Part shown: piece after piece, positions 1 to 13,900 of the stretch | How positions within the stretch are numbered: the stretch's first letter is position 1 | How the letters are laid out: the number at the start of each line of letters is the position of its first letter | Assembly: GCA_019843655.1 (NCBI GenBank) | Contig: JACDQD010000007.1 | Location: 10,289,600 to 10,353,599, forward strand | Source of the DNA: Lethocerus indicus | Taxonomy: Eukaryota; Arthropoda; Insecta; Hemiptera; Belostomatidae | Reading direction: 5' to 3' | DNA: 64,000 bases | Position numbers and translations under genes: made by a program | Notes under the pieces: model-generated | The model's input: only the letters and a program-made list of their open reading frames with translations | The model's database searches: none | What the model was told of the DNA's origin: nothing

Positions 1-3000
1 ACAAGGTCATATTTCAACATCCGCGGCATTAATTGGACGTTCGATTATTGTGCGATGTAATGTGCAATATATCAATCATCGGTAACTTCAGTCTAATATT
101 TCAATGTCATAGATTTGTTTACGAAGAAATTGCTTACTCTAACCGATATTTGTAAGGCATTAAAAGTTTTAGCGCTAGCACTCTGTTCAACGGCCGTGTA
201 CTGGAGAAAGGCGCCGGGAGTATTATTACAACTCCACGCTGAAAACTGTTACGATTGTCAGCGTTCTCACGGGTCCTGCCGCCGCCCGAAGGAATGAATT
301 ATTTCACCCGCGGCCCCAAGCACAAAGGGGCAGCCGCTCGGACGAGTTAACAACCGTGAGATATGGGTTGCGTGCTTCAAATATTGCTCTTAAATCACGG
401 CGGCCGCTGTGTGAAACTCGTCCTTCTGCTAATCGCGGGGTTTATACGCTCAGCAACAAAGCGTAATAATCGGGAATCCCTGCTAATTGTCGGATTTTTT
501 TCAAAAAGCAAAAGCCGTTCGGACGCTGAATATTCATTCAGCGGGGGCTAATGTGAAAATCGAGTGAAGTCATTTTTCACTCTTGCTATCTACTCTGGAC
601 AGCTTTGTCATTTGTGATAGCGACGCGTCTGTGTTCCTCGGTACATAACTCGCACAATGCTAGTAGTGATACCAAAAATTATGAAAAAATAGGAGCATAA
701 AATCGAAAGACCGCGAAAAAGAATCGTGACGTCATAACGCAGCGGAATGTTCCTATTACTTCGTACGGAATGAATGTAGGGCAATTCCTTAAGTGAATAC
801 ATGATTGTGCGCTCTTGGTGAAGAAACTTGCGGTTAACCGAGAGTAAGTAGCGAGTGAAATGCAAATGCCGCCTTGAATGAGCAATATTCGCAAATATCT
901 TGGCCATTCTAATAACATTTCATGAGGATTTTTTTCCAATTATTTGAAAAGGTTAACTTCACTAAAAATATAAACTGCTGATTTTGGCTTTAAACGGAGA
1001 CTTTAACGCCCAGGTTCGACCGGTATATCACACTTATCTCAGAAAGGAGGTACGTGGCTCTGCCGCTTAATGGACGCGGGGATATAAGTGAAAAACGTAA
1101 CCATTAATCGAAACATTAAGCTATCTTCAGAGCGGTATACAGATTGATACTAACCGCGCGGTACACTAATTGACCAAAGAGCGTAGAATTGACAAATTAG
1201 GAGAGCTTATTCAAGATATGGACTTAAATGCACCTTCATTTAGTTGAGAATGCGGCTTCTTTAGCGCTACCAATGACGGAATTAAATCACTGTCGGCTAT
1301 GGTCGGCATAGGGAAGTCGGACTTTTGATTTATAGATGAGGATTTTGATATATGGCCTGAACAAAAAACGCGGAATCCCTACTTCAATTATAATTGTATA
1401 AAACGGTTTGCCCCTTATGATCTGAACCGTTATTAACCATTCGCCTGGATGCATGACTATAGTGCAATCTACCGGTCTGAATTAAAGATTCAAAGTAATT
1501 AATTGATTGGCCTTATTGATTGCCAATAAATAAAATGACATAACGGAAACCTAGAAAATAGAATTGCAACAGAATGATGACAGGAATAAAAAATGTATAT
1601 CATATAGTCCCGAGAAGACGAATGAAATAAATCTTACCTTCACAGCGCGGGACCCGGGGTCGTCTTACGGTATAAACATACGGAAGTCCGTTCCGGTCAG
1701 AATGTATCCAATTTGAGGAGGAGTTGCACCCATCCGCCGTCACCTAAAGAGTACACCACATCACAATAAGTCACTCGTATTTTGTACGGCCAACAAATCG
1801 AAGCGAACAAACAGAAGTGATTAGAAGAGAAACGCGCCGACGAACGAACAAACTGCCGGGAGATGAATACGGGCGGCGTGAAATTTCATTGGAGCGGCTC
1901 GAAACAAAAACTGAAATTGATCTGTGGGAAGGAGCGGGGGGGGGCGTGAACAGTTAAAAAAACCAGTTCCCCTCACCCGCCTCGAACAGCAACGTGGGGG
2001 TGAGAGCGAGGGGGGGTAACAGATTTATGAGATCGGCGAGTCCCGGAGCCGGCAGTTCTCACAATTACCAATCGAAATATTCAATATATGAAGTCATAAA
2101 CCAATTAAAGGCGATGACTTATCGCGATGTGTACGGGCGGTCGGGAGGGAAAGGCGGAGGAGGAAGCGGAATCGATTTTTTTTTCTCCGAATCGATCCCG
2201 TTTCGAAATGTTTCCGTTTGTATATCGGCCCCGGCGATCGATCGTAAATAATGAGCGGGAGCATCGCTCGGGGGACGCGAAATTTCACAGATAAAATCGG
2301 GGCTATTTAACGGTACGACGCCCCTCAAACATTGTAAATAAAAGAAACACAAAGTTACATAATGTTTCTCTTTTTTATTTCTCTAAATGGTTGTTGGTTC
2401 TCGTTTAGTTAGTTTAGATAGAAATCGTATTAATCAGTGAAACAGGGTTGCGGTAATTTATTCCTATATTGCAACATGTTGTGGACTGGAAAGGGGCATT
2501 GGTGGATGCCAAGGGGGGTATCTTGTTTGATAGCATATAATTTGTTCGGGACCTCTGATTCTGATGGTGTATATATTTATGTAAATCCTTGAAATCGGTC
2601 GGGTTACATAAGATTCATTCATACCTGTCTGTATTAAATTTGTGAGGAGGTAATTGAATACTCACCGCTTTAATTAAATTAATAACATTAGAATAACTAC
2701 AAGCAAAAGTTGCGCTATGAGTTAAATCCGCAAATTGTCGCTTAAATGACTGACATTCCTATTTTATTTCTAGTGAGCTATCTAAATATAATGATGTATT
2801 TGGCGAATAGTGTTATATATTATTTGATTGCGATCGTTTATTCATTAATTCTCTCGGTACATGAAAAAGAAATCTGAGAAACGCTAATTGTATTCTTATG
2901 ACCATGAATAACAGTGTCTGTTATCAGGTGAATGCCAAAGATAGGGCGTCTGTTTTTCATGTAAACTTGCCTTTATATTCAAACTTTCTCTGCTTTTTGC

Positions 3001-6000
3001 CAAGAGATTAGATGTTTCAAGTGAAACTCCTTATGTTTTAAATATCTCAACGCGCACGCGAAGTCCGTTCGCGAAGAGCGCTTTAGGGAGGACTCCGACC
3101 TGGAGGAATGTACCGCAAAATAGCATTCCGTTGCTCGATTTCTTAGAACTGAAAATTTATTAATGAGCGGCATTCGCATCCCAGGGATTGTGTAACTGAT
3201 GTGGGAACCCAACGTTTTTATTTCAACCGCCTTATATTCAGTGTGGCATTATACTTAATGCTATTATCTATTGATAATGGGACACACAAGTTCTGGTCTC
3301 GCTTATTATAAAGTAAAGTGGAGCGTAGACAGTTTATAGTTTTAAGCTCGGGAAATAGATTGAGCCAGAGTTATTTATTCACAGTATGCACGCAGTAGAA
3401 GTGGCGATATGGAATTAACGCGGCGAGAAAACAGATCGGGATTAAGTTTTTAAGGATTCAACGTACGGAAGGATTTGAATTGGAATCAGTGTGACCACGT
3501 CTTTATCGGCAGTTGGGATCGCGCTCAGTATTCGAGGCCCGGTCCGGAGAAGGTGCGGATCGGAACCAGCCCGCAGATGACCGCCGACTGTGAATGAACT
3601 CGGACAACATCTGATTTTAGCCCTCCGACAACTCAAGAATGCCCAGATTGGAGATAACCGGCTCAAGGTCGGATCGCGATCCGATGCGAAAAAGAAAAAA
3701 AACTAGTTTCATTTAGCGACCACTCCGAACGGGGGCGAAGCGTCTTCGAGCAGGAGGAACAGGCAAAAAGCTATAATTAAAAATAAAATCCGGCCTCCGG
3801 TTTCTTTTCAACATAATTAAAATATCATTCGCGCGAGTTTCTGTCAGAAAATGCGAGGGAGGAAATTGTGGTTCAGCTAGGGTACTTTCACAAGGAATGA
3901 ATGCGCTTCTTTCTCTAAATCATTCCAGAGGACATTTACGGCGGATTTCATATTTTTTTCGGATGTTTATTTGGACAGTGACAGTGCATGTAGGATGCCG
4001 GCTGATGAGAAAACGAAACCGTTACAGCAAAGGACCGAAACGTTGGGAGGGAAATGGTGGTAATGAACGTGGTATCTATCAAAACGTGTCGGCGTTTTAA
4101 TAACACCTGAGATGACGGTATCGAGTATCATCATAAGGCAGAACTTGCGGTGACGCGGGAACCGGGCGTGAAGGCGGGGAGAGCCAGGACTGTGAAGGAC
4201 GTCACGGGGACGGGATTTAGTCTAGTGGCCGAGGGAATGTGAGCACGTGTGCGTGTGTGTAGTGCATGTGTCGGGCGCTTCCGCGTCGTGTGCGTTGGAG
4301 AGGAGCCGCCGAATATTAATGGTGGGTAGGAGTCCCGGTAACGGAACTTCTTCGGGATCCCGAGGGGCCGAACCCCGTGAGGGGACCGGTCAAACCGGAA
4401 CAACTCGCGGCTGTAAAACCTGAGGGCGGTGGTGGACCTCGCATCCCGCTTCCTCGATTCCCACCACTACTCCCCCCCCCCCGTCGCTCCCTTATCGCAT
4501 CCCATCATCTTTCCCAACCGCTCCGTTCCCAGTACCCGGAACCGCTTAAATCCGTTTTACGTTCGCCAGACGTCAGAGGTGTGCCGGTGCATTGGGTTTC
4601 CAATGCCAGCCCCAGCATCAACTGCACCGATATACAACACCGAACGACACCTCGGACTTCGCCAGTATTTGGCGCCATTTTGTGCAGTCCTCTATTCGAC
4701 CCTGAGCATTATTAGTGAGATCTGTGCTCTGGAGCAAACGGTGTACCAATAAAATATATATTTTTATACGACTATTTTAAATAAAATAAACATATAAGAC
4801 GCTCAAGTTCGTATAAATATTTCCTTTAACGCGTTCGAGTCAGGTTTTCTCCAGACTGAAATGCAATATATATCCGCCAAATGGACGGTTGAAATATATG
4901 ATAACGAGTCTATAAAACTGTGAATTATTGTAATAAAATTGTTAATTTAGTAAGTGGCATCCTTTGTATCGATTCGGGCTGGCAGATTTAAGACTGTCCG
5001 GGGGGCAGACTACCGCGTCTAGTCATGCGAAACCGAACCTACTCTGTCCGAGCTCAGACTCGATAACTTGTTGAGAATTTACCGATTAAATGCTCTTCGC
5101 TCTTGTAGCCCGGCTGGAATTATGCTTCTACTCCCTCTTAGCTCTTTCGGATACCGAGTGCGTTTTTAATTATGTGTAATAACGAATGAACAAGCTGGAT
5201 TTATTTTGTTTGGACGGTATTATTCTACCCGACAATGTTCACATATCATACCAACAGTTTCATTAATATATATTTGACTTATTTAATAGTTTTCGAGAAC
5301 AATCCATCGAGAAATAACGAAGGAAATTAGAAGAAGTTAGGTGTTGGATCAAAATAAATGGACAGATGAAATGTTTTAGTAGATTTTGGATAATGAGGTT
5401 GCACAAGATAATGTATATATGTGTATATATTCAATAATATAAAAGGATGTGTGGTTAAACATGATAAAACCAAAACTTTGTTCCCATTACCGCCGTAAAG
5501 GCCTTTTACACAACCAGTGAATATAGTGTTTTACACTAATTGAGACGAATTGCCAAGCACGGCCATTAAGGTGTGTGACTTTTTATTTTAATATTAAAAA
5601 GGATAAATAAAACAAAACGTACGGTCTTGCGTGTCTCGGGCCTGCTTTCTCGCATATATCTCGCATGCAGAGGAGCCTGAAAATACATTCACCGACCCAC
5701 GGGGTCCGTTCGATGTGAATATTTTCTTAGATTCCCGATGCGTGTGTGCCATTCCATTTCGCAATTGGTAATTTTATTTTGACCACTTAAATAAAAATAT
5801 TACTACACACCTTTAAAGAAAATAGAATATTTGAAATTTCATACTAACGCTGAACTGTTGTCACATAATGAAATTTGGAGCGACAATTTATTTTTATGCA
5901 CATGACATGTTTAAATGTCACATGTATGCACCTGATAGGTTAATTTTTTAAGTAAGATTTTATTTTCTATCACATTTTACCTATTTGATCCTACTCGCTA

Positions 6001-7500
6001 CTGACAATTGTCAGAAGGCGGAACTTGTAAGTTGTCTAATAAAAATTCGAATAATCCGAGTACTCGGGTGAGCAGAAAGGCTTTCATTACATATTATTAT
6101 ATCCGATCAGACGCCGGAATATGTATGCAAAACAGTCGGACTCCCATAAGTAAGGCATAAATGAAATAATCGTTGCAATAAGTGGATTGGATATAAATCA
6201 AGTAGGGAGGGAGCCGGTGTCGTTAGCGACAGGACCTGGAAGCGTGCACTGAGATTGGCCGCTATTAAGCGCATTTCAAGGGAAGCCGGTAATCGAGATT
6301 ACCCAACTGATTATACCGATTACCTTTAGTCGAATTATAACGAGTCATTACTCCGCAATGGGACTGGGCAAAATCATTTGGATTAGTGTAACTCAGCCTA
6401 ACTGGACCCTGAGCTTTGATTGATCTAAAGGATTGATACCACTAATTAAGTGGAATTACCGTGTCTCCTTGATTATAAGATGTAATTTCTGGATTTGATC
6501 GTCTTATAATTATACAATTTACAATATCTTCAATTTCGTATCAGTTGAAGTACCTCCCTGGAATATTTCCTTTTCACTCTGAAAGGTAATATATTAAAGT
6601 GGAAGTTCTAAAAGATTTCATTAAAAAAATATATAAAATGTACGTTTGCAAAATATTGGAGTTTAGTTGGAGTTGTTCACAAATCTTCTTATAGTAAATC
6701 CGTTATCTGTTCCCTGTTAGGCGAGTTATACCACTCCTGAGCGTTAATATTTATTAACCTCAACTTACTGGAATTTTTCGGTGTAGGCTGTTCACACGTA
6801 GGCAAATATTTAAATGCATGCAAAGTTAAATATTTTAAAACACAATGTTATACATAATAATGAGAACTCCCAAGAACCAGAAACGTGTAAATCGGCGTAT
6901 AAACTAGATTTAGAAACCTCTCTTGTAGCGGTTGTACAATGGGATGTAAAAAAAATCTGCATTACAGATTATTGTCGGATGAAATACGAACGGGAGTTTG
7001 GGACCGACATCCTTTTCCCATCTAGCGGCAACGGCACTCCTCTTGTCTTCTGTCCGGGACGGGTTTCTTTTCCTGCCCTCCCGAAATCCCTTATTTATCG
7101 GTCGGTTCGGGAGGTACAAATTTATTACAACGGGTAGCGGGCTCTGTGGGTACGCACGAGGGCGTTTTATCCGATTCAATAAATCGTGCCCACGGCGTTG
7201 CTGTCCCGCTCCGGACAGGGCCCCGGCCACCCCGCCAAACCACTCGCCGCCCCATCTCCAAATTTTCTATATTACGGCTCATGCGCGAACAAGCCCCATT
7301 TAAATTGTTCAACAAATTTACAGCTTCATGAATACGGTGTAAGGTATTAGAATAGAAGGTGTGAAAATGATAGATAAGAAAGGAGACGTTCATTCGTCAA
7401 TAGCAAAAATATTGTCACGATGAAAAGGTATTTTCGTTGGACTGGAATCAACATTCGATCCGGGGATGGTTTCAGGTCACATTTATTGTGTCTGATAAAG
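1..7500. other. Non-coding region
   Basis: No frame here shows a recognisable domain or an exon-like run of biased codons. Most is AT-rich. A GC-rich block (about 4131-4640) carries overlapping open frames on both strands, a C11 tract at 4472-4482 and an AATAAA at 4748-4753, but no protein I recognise. A run of Gs lies at about 1936-1945. Confidence 0.6.
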
Positions 7501-7510
7501 GTAATTTTGT

Positions 7511-7652
7511 TACCGTAGGTTTGTGGTGTTTCTGTCTCCTCTCGCTGGTTTGGTCTTTTGCTAGATCGGTTTCGGCTGCTCGCCATCTTCAGGTTAGGTT
7601 AGGTTGACTGAAGATCAGCGAGAGGAGACAGAAACACCACAAACTTACGGTA
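7511..7652. repeat. Nested inverted repeat with TTAGG-like loop
   Basis: The outer arms are 37 bp (7511-7547 and 7616-7652) and match at 36 of 37 positions. An inner 8-bp stem (ATCTTCAG 7585-7592, CTGAAGAT 7608-7615) abuts the right arm and encloses GTTAGGTTAGGTTGA. Outside the arms is a 12-bp direct repeat GTAATTTTGTTA (7501-7512, overlapping the left arm by two bases, and 7691-7702), each copy preceded by TAAA. The near-identity of the arms suggests a recent inverted duplication or a foldback element end. The adjacent decayed reading frame points to a transposon origin. Confidence 0.8.
7570..7592 (-). other. Hammerhead-core-like motif in the repeat
   Basis: Read on the minus strand, this is CTGAAGA, then TGGCGAGCAGCC, which can form a three-pair GGC/GCC stem, then GAAA. 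CTGANGA-stem II-GAAA is the catalytic core order of hammerhead ribozymes, which occur in Penelope-like element ends. I could not find convincing stems I and III, so this may be a decayed or only superficially similar motif. A related sequence lies at 27555-27616. Confidence 0.25.
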
Positions 7653-7989
7653 TTCCAACCCCTCGTAGACCACAAAACAGGTATGTTAAAGTAATTTTGT
7701 TAGTTCTTCCCCTCTTCTGGGTAGCATGTGTGTAACTTTTGCTCACAATACTGCCTGGCGACTGGTTCTTCAACTTTAACTTTTGAATCAATTCATTTCC
7801 TCTTTCTGATGGGCTCATTCTTACAGTCGGTCTCTGCCCGCGAAACTTCGTTATGATTTCATGGTTTCCCAGCACAGCGCCCTCTATACCCGTCCCGCCG
7901 CGCGTAGGCGTTTGACTTGGCTGGTAATGGTCGGAGAAACAATGGTAAAAGGGACATCTGTTTCTCCCGGGTAGACCTTTTCGGTGCAT
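7645..7989 (-). pseudogene. Decayed transposon-like reading frame, copy 1 of a dispersed family
   Basis: This open minus-strand frame contains, from about 7825 down to 7700, the series NELIQKLKLKNQSPGSI, then a short spacer and THATQKRGRTNKITLTYL. The NEL..L.L.N.SPGSI pattern recurs in translated fragments at 36285-36390 (plus) and 54496-54669 (minus), which shows it was once a protein. The frame starts within the window without a clear promoter and stops inside the inverted repeat at 7645. I do not recognise the protein. A Penelope-like or other retroelement coding remnant is possible from the company of a CTGAAGA...GAAA motif, but no reverse transcriptase or nuclease motif is visible. Confidence 0.5.
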
Positions 7990-10900
7990 AAGGACAGGCG
8001 GTTACAGGGAGTGCGATGGCCGGTGGGCGTCGGTGGGTACGAGCAGGGCGCGTGGGACAGCGGCGCTATAAATACGCCGGTGTGGTACCAATCCGGTGTG
8101 TCCTCTACCCCGAGCCGCTCGGGGGCTAATGACGGGACGCCCGCACTGAATCATCAAATTAGTATTGGAAAAGATACCGTGTAGGAGGCCCATTAACCGA
8201 GTCCATTATACTCGGATTATAGCGACCTTCGACAAGGGGCGGCCGATCCCTATCTCCCAAGATCAACGCCCCGTCGATCGTGACGACGCTGGGCCGATCG
8301 AAAAACATGGTAGGGAAGATCCTCAATAAGCGACTGCGGTCAGCTAACGCTCGACTGAATCGTGGACTGAATAACATTAATTGCTACCTCGGGTATTTTG
8401 CTTCTAGTCATCTTCGGTGGCATTCCTAGTATTATATGGCGACCGACAGATAGTGATGATTCAGTAACAATCAAAAGACGTACACGATTTACTCCTCCAA
8501 ACCTTCATTCAAATTCCCATGAAGAGCTATAAACTCTATTTCATAGTCCACGGCGTTGGGGAATGATTATACTTTACATTACATAAGTCTATTCATTGGC
8601 CGACCAAAGGAGATTTAATGGCCATTAAATGTTAATGTCATTGATTTTATACAATCGTTCGAAACAAGTTGGAATTAGATAATGGAAAACCAAAAACACG
8701 TCTTGAACCGTATTAGCCATTCTAATTATGTAGTGCTACGCCATATATAACTTGACTTATTAAACATTGAGTGTTAAGTCATTAAGTATTGAGTGTTGTG
8801 CTGGAACCATACGCCAGGGCACATCTGATACCCGTCCAAGGAACATCTATTGTCCCCTACCGGGAGTCCACTATTAGAGGGCTAATGAAACAATTATATT
8901 CTTAATTTATATGTACGCCTATCGTATCATGAAAATTAATACGCTAAGTATAATGGCATTCTGTTTTAACTTTCTGAAATTGGGCTTATGGAATCATGGG
9001 AAAATGGTAAACCGAAAAATTGAATATAAAAGGGAATATAATTGACACTAATTACATAGAAGACGGGCCGAGAAAAAATCGCAGCTGGAGGGAACGGCTT
9101 ATTAGAAGAATACATGAATATAAACCAAAGTAGGGGCAAATGACGATTTCCCACGGGCGCATTACTTCGGCCTGATTTATCCCCTTACCAAACAGTGGGA
9201 AAGGAAACGCACAAATTTTAAAAAGGCTGCAACTTTAAACTCGGCTCGACTGGGAATGAATTTTTATCACTAAATTTTAATTGTGTACCCCGCTGGGGTA
9301 CGAAATATCGCCACACGAGTGATTCTGTTTGTAACTAAAAGTAAGTAAAACTGTGACAACGACCGGAATTAAAAAAATTACTACATACCAGTTTTGAATT
9401 TGCGCCATGATTAGAATTCCGTTTCTAATACTGTCGCTACGCCCGCATTCCGGAGCTTGGCAACATTTCCCACGGATATCTTACAGTTACTGGACTGTAT
9501 CGTGTTCGGAGTATACTCGCATATTAATGTCCCCTTTACACTATTTATTACTGTATACTACATCGGAGGAGCGAAAAATGGCAGATAGGAGATGCGGCGT
9601 CGACGTATAACTGAGGCGGTACAAAAACCACACACTGTCCGAGCGTGTAAGACGAGTCCCTCTAATTGGTCCGATCCGTTTCTCTCCGGTTTTGCTCTCT
9701 TTTTTCGGAATTAATTCCCCCGCTCCCTCCCCTGGGGACAGTCCCCGGTTTTTTTTTCGTCCCCCTCCTAATTATCCCTGGGGATGTTCCCGGCCTAGCG
9801 TTAACGGGCGTCGTTAGCGGTTAGCGGACGCCGTTATTAATTTTACCCGGACTGACTATCGGTCCGCGGTCAAATTGGCGCCTGTAAATTACTCGAAAAT
9901 TATTACAACAGAGAATTCCAAATTGGCTCCGTGTCATGCGTCAGAGAGAATTCGAACCAATATATCATTTTATTTATAGGTATATTATTAATTAAGCGAC
10001 TCTCCAGTCAGATTAAAGCAGTGACGAAGTTCTCATGGCCTGATAAATTATCATCTGTGGATTCGTAAGAATGATCATTAGAGTGATGATATTCCGAACA
10101 TATTTTTTATATGAATATTTGCATGAAGTTTAAAAGAGTTCTCTATTGAAATTTAGATTAGGTATCAAAAATATGGCAGCATCGACAAAATTAAAAAATA
10201 TTATACAAATGCCAGGTAAAAAATTCATTTTATAAAGAATGCAATATAATATGCAACGCCCACTGAAAGTGACCAAAATTCTTTTCGCCTCACCGGGAAA
10301 GAAAAAGAAAATATATTGATTTCAAGTGATATTGATACGTTTCCTCTTTAATGAAGGACGACCTGCGGTTTATGTCTATTTTGGAACAACCTTATATTAA
10401 GAAAGGTTACGCCTTGGAATGTTTAATTTAATTGTAAAAATTTAATTTAAATTTTTTATATATGTTTTATATATATCTGTCTTCCCTTCAATGGCATGCA
10501 CGCTCAAAGGATCCAGCTATAGGATGGATAATGATGAACATTCCTTCAGTTATTTGTCTTGAATCCTGTTGAGGAAATTGACGAAGGTTACCGTGGAAAC
10601 TGGGCGCGAACATCCTACGCCACTACTTTGATATAAACCTAGCATTGTCAAATTTGAACATTGAGATAAATGTTCCAGAACGACATTGAACCAACCGCTG
10701 AAAATTAAAACATTAAATTAGTGTTTACGGCGCATTACTCTTACAAACGGTACAAACTCGAGGATGGTTACGCTGAAAGTGCAATACGAGAAGGGGCATT
10801 ACTTCCGTTAATCGCAGGTGCTAAACCAATTAAGACGTTTGTTAAACCCGAGCTGTTTTCATGTAAAAAAAATTATGTCTAATAATCCTTCTCATAACCA

Positions 10901-13900
10901 GTCTCTGAAATTACCCGTTTCAGGTAATGAGGAATGAAATGTAATGAGCCCCCTGGATAAAGAAAAATAAGTACTATAAAATAGGTACTTTTGTTTTTAT
11001 AAGAAGTAGTGGCTGACTCTATGCATGGTCGGAACGTCGAACGTGTAATTTAAGAAATAATGAAATGCCGGGCTAAATACAACGCATATCACAATAAGTA
11101 TTCCTTTATTAAGGTGCAAGAGGAGGATTGAGGATTGGGTATAGGTGAGAGAGGGTATAGGGCTGAGTGGGCCTATCTGGGGTGCTGGCAGCGGTTCATT
11201 ACCGAGCGAGAGGTCCGCCGTTACCGGATGCCTCGGTTGAAATACGCCGTCCGAGAGGCCGACACGAAGGTAGCCGGCCGCCGTATCAAGATCTGGAAAT
11301 CCAACTTTTAAGGAGCGTTGAACTTTGGGCCCGAACCCCTCCTCCCCCGTCCACACGCCACTCGGCCATCCGCCACTTTCAGATACCCTACCCTAAGGGA
11401 CGTACTTTAAGGAGACGTTCGGCCCGTATGTTTTATTATATTGGCCCAGTGCGCACCGGCTGCTAACGTACGGCGGTCATTCGGGCCGCGGGCCTTCCTT
11501 ATACGGCCGACAATGAGCCATTCAGCCGGCTGCCCTTATCCGATAACGCTCAATTGCCAAACTCTGTATTACGAAATTCTGTTTGAGGGGCGGCCCCTTA
11601 AATTGCCCACAAATTGTCGGCCGGTCTCCGGCCCGCGGCCTTCTCTTTATTGCACACCTCGGTGGCTTGACAAAATTATTACCGCCAAATTATATTTACT
11701 CAGGTGGAAGGCTGTTACTTCGATAAGAATTACATTAGTTCGGGAATAAATAAACGGCTTTAATGGTTTTTATATATTTTAATATGACTCTGTATTACGG
11801 GAGTATATTTTTTTCTGAAAAATAATATGACTATGGACGGTTCCAAGAAAGGATAAATACCTACATCCGTACCGAGTATGGGGATTGATCAGATGGGGGG
11901 AACAAAGTAGTCCTGCATATTCTTCACCGCAAACTTCTTCCTTCTCAGTATGGAGAATTGATCACGAGAAGAAGTCCATTCTTCCTAAGAAGTCCTTCTG
12001 TTTCTTCTTCTATGGTGAGAAGAAATGTACACGGAGGATATAACACAAACGCCCTTTCACTCGATCAATCGTTCTTGTTTACTGTCAATAAGACGCCGAG
12101 TTATCGCCTTAAAAGAACTGAAATAATCCTTGGCAAGAGTTTCAGGCCCAATCGAAGTCTGAATACCCCCAATACAACGAAATCCCAGCTTCTGAGCGCT
12201 AAGGAGTTCTCAAAATAGAATTGTGAAATCCATTAAATTTAAATAAAATAACCGAGTCCACGACCGTTTTGTATGGGCCGCCACATAAGGCCGCTGAGTG
12301 GTCACGACATCTTTGCTTTACCATAAATGGTGATATATTCCTTTATGGATGGTTTTAATTATGGGATATCGAAAACGCGCTAGATACGTCAATCGGTCCT
12401 TTCGAAGCGATGAAATTCTACGCCCAATCGCGTGAATAAGGAAAAAATGATTTCAGGTTCTTTAATATTTTTTGTCGGTATTAACGAGAGGGCGATACTC
12501 TCTTGTCGAGTCAAAGGCACGGCCCGCGTTTTCTCTTTTTAGGCTTATAGTCTGCCGAATTCGGTATTCCCCGTTCTTATAAATTGTCCCCATGTTAAAG
12601 GTAAGCGTTCCATCTTGATACGGTCGAGAGCCGAGGTAGAGTGTGAAGGCATTCGGAGCCGAGTTCTTTGGGACATCCTTCAAATCACGTAGGGGGTCGC
12701 CCTACTCGGGCCCCATACCTATTCTCTCTCCCAGCCTACCGCTCTAATTACGAGCCAGTCCCTTTTCTATAAATTTTCGAAAGCGCTTCGAGAGAATACA
12801 GAAGGAAAATATTTAAAACCGCCCGCCGCGGTTCGTGAATAAAATCGAAAATTCGTCGCGGAGTTCGGTTCCGAAGAAAAATGGAGCACGAACGTCGTGA
12901 CCGTCGATCGAGAAACCTATCCGGCATTTATTTAACAGCCGGCTTATGAACTAACTCCGCGAGTAATTGATTTCCGAGAGGCCTACGTCACAAAGCGGTC
13001 TAGGACCACTAGGGCCCTGTGAAGCCAGTCGTGAGTCGGGCCCTGCCCTCTTTTAATGCCAAGAGTTCATTCATTTCACAGACAACAAAAGTCGCCGCCG
13101 TTAATCGTTCAAACATCCGACCATTTTAGAGCCAATTTAGTTTTAACGCCCCTCGTCGGAGCGTAGGTTGAGAGCTATTAAGAAAGGGACCGCCAATAAA
13201 TTCTCCACAAAATCCGCCGTCAGAATTTGCAATTTTTATTAGCGTACAGACGAAAAAACTAAACATTTTGCTGGTGTACTCCTGTTGTTATAAGTGTGAT
13301 AAAACCAGCGTACCTTCGGCAGGCAGCACGCTGCCGGGCAGGATGACATGGGACGTTGAATGTTATTCGGCATCGTTACTCTGAAACGCGTCCCGAACGA
13401 GAGTTTTAATAAGCATACCTAAAACGTCATATTTTTGAAAAGGGACTCTAGAAAAAGAAATAGAATCTGTTGGAGGACAAGGGGGAGCTGATGAAATATC
13501 GTCGGGATGATTTTCCAGGTTGGTGAGCCGGAGGTATGCGTGTGAGGAAGTGGTGTTGTTGGCCACCGACTATCCCACGCTAGACTCTGCGATAAATGGG
13601 CATATTTATTGCGGCACACGGGGTTTTTGTTTTATAAATTCCCTACACGAAACCTTTTGTAATAATAATTTAATCTGAACGGTCCCGTTAAAAATTCCAC
13701 GCTGAGAACGATTTGTTACTCTTCCCCGTTTGGTATAATAATGCAGTTCCAGAGCACTTTCCCGGGCATGTGTCATTTTTAACTGTAATCTTTGCTTTCT
13801 TGAAGTAAACGGCGACATATAGTGTCCCCAATTTTGCTGTCGTAGGCATTTATTTAACCGACAATTACGGACACTATTACACGGAATGCAGAATTAATAT

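Noticed and set aside
13260..13382. Short Cys-containing open stretch with a GGCAG...CTGCC hairpin
   Set aside because: Under 45 codons without splice sites or a recognisable family.
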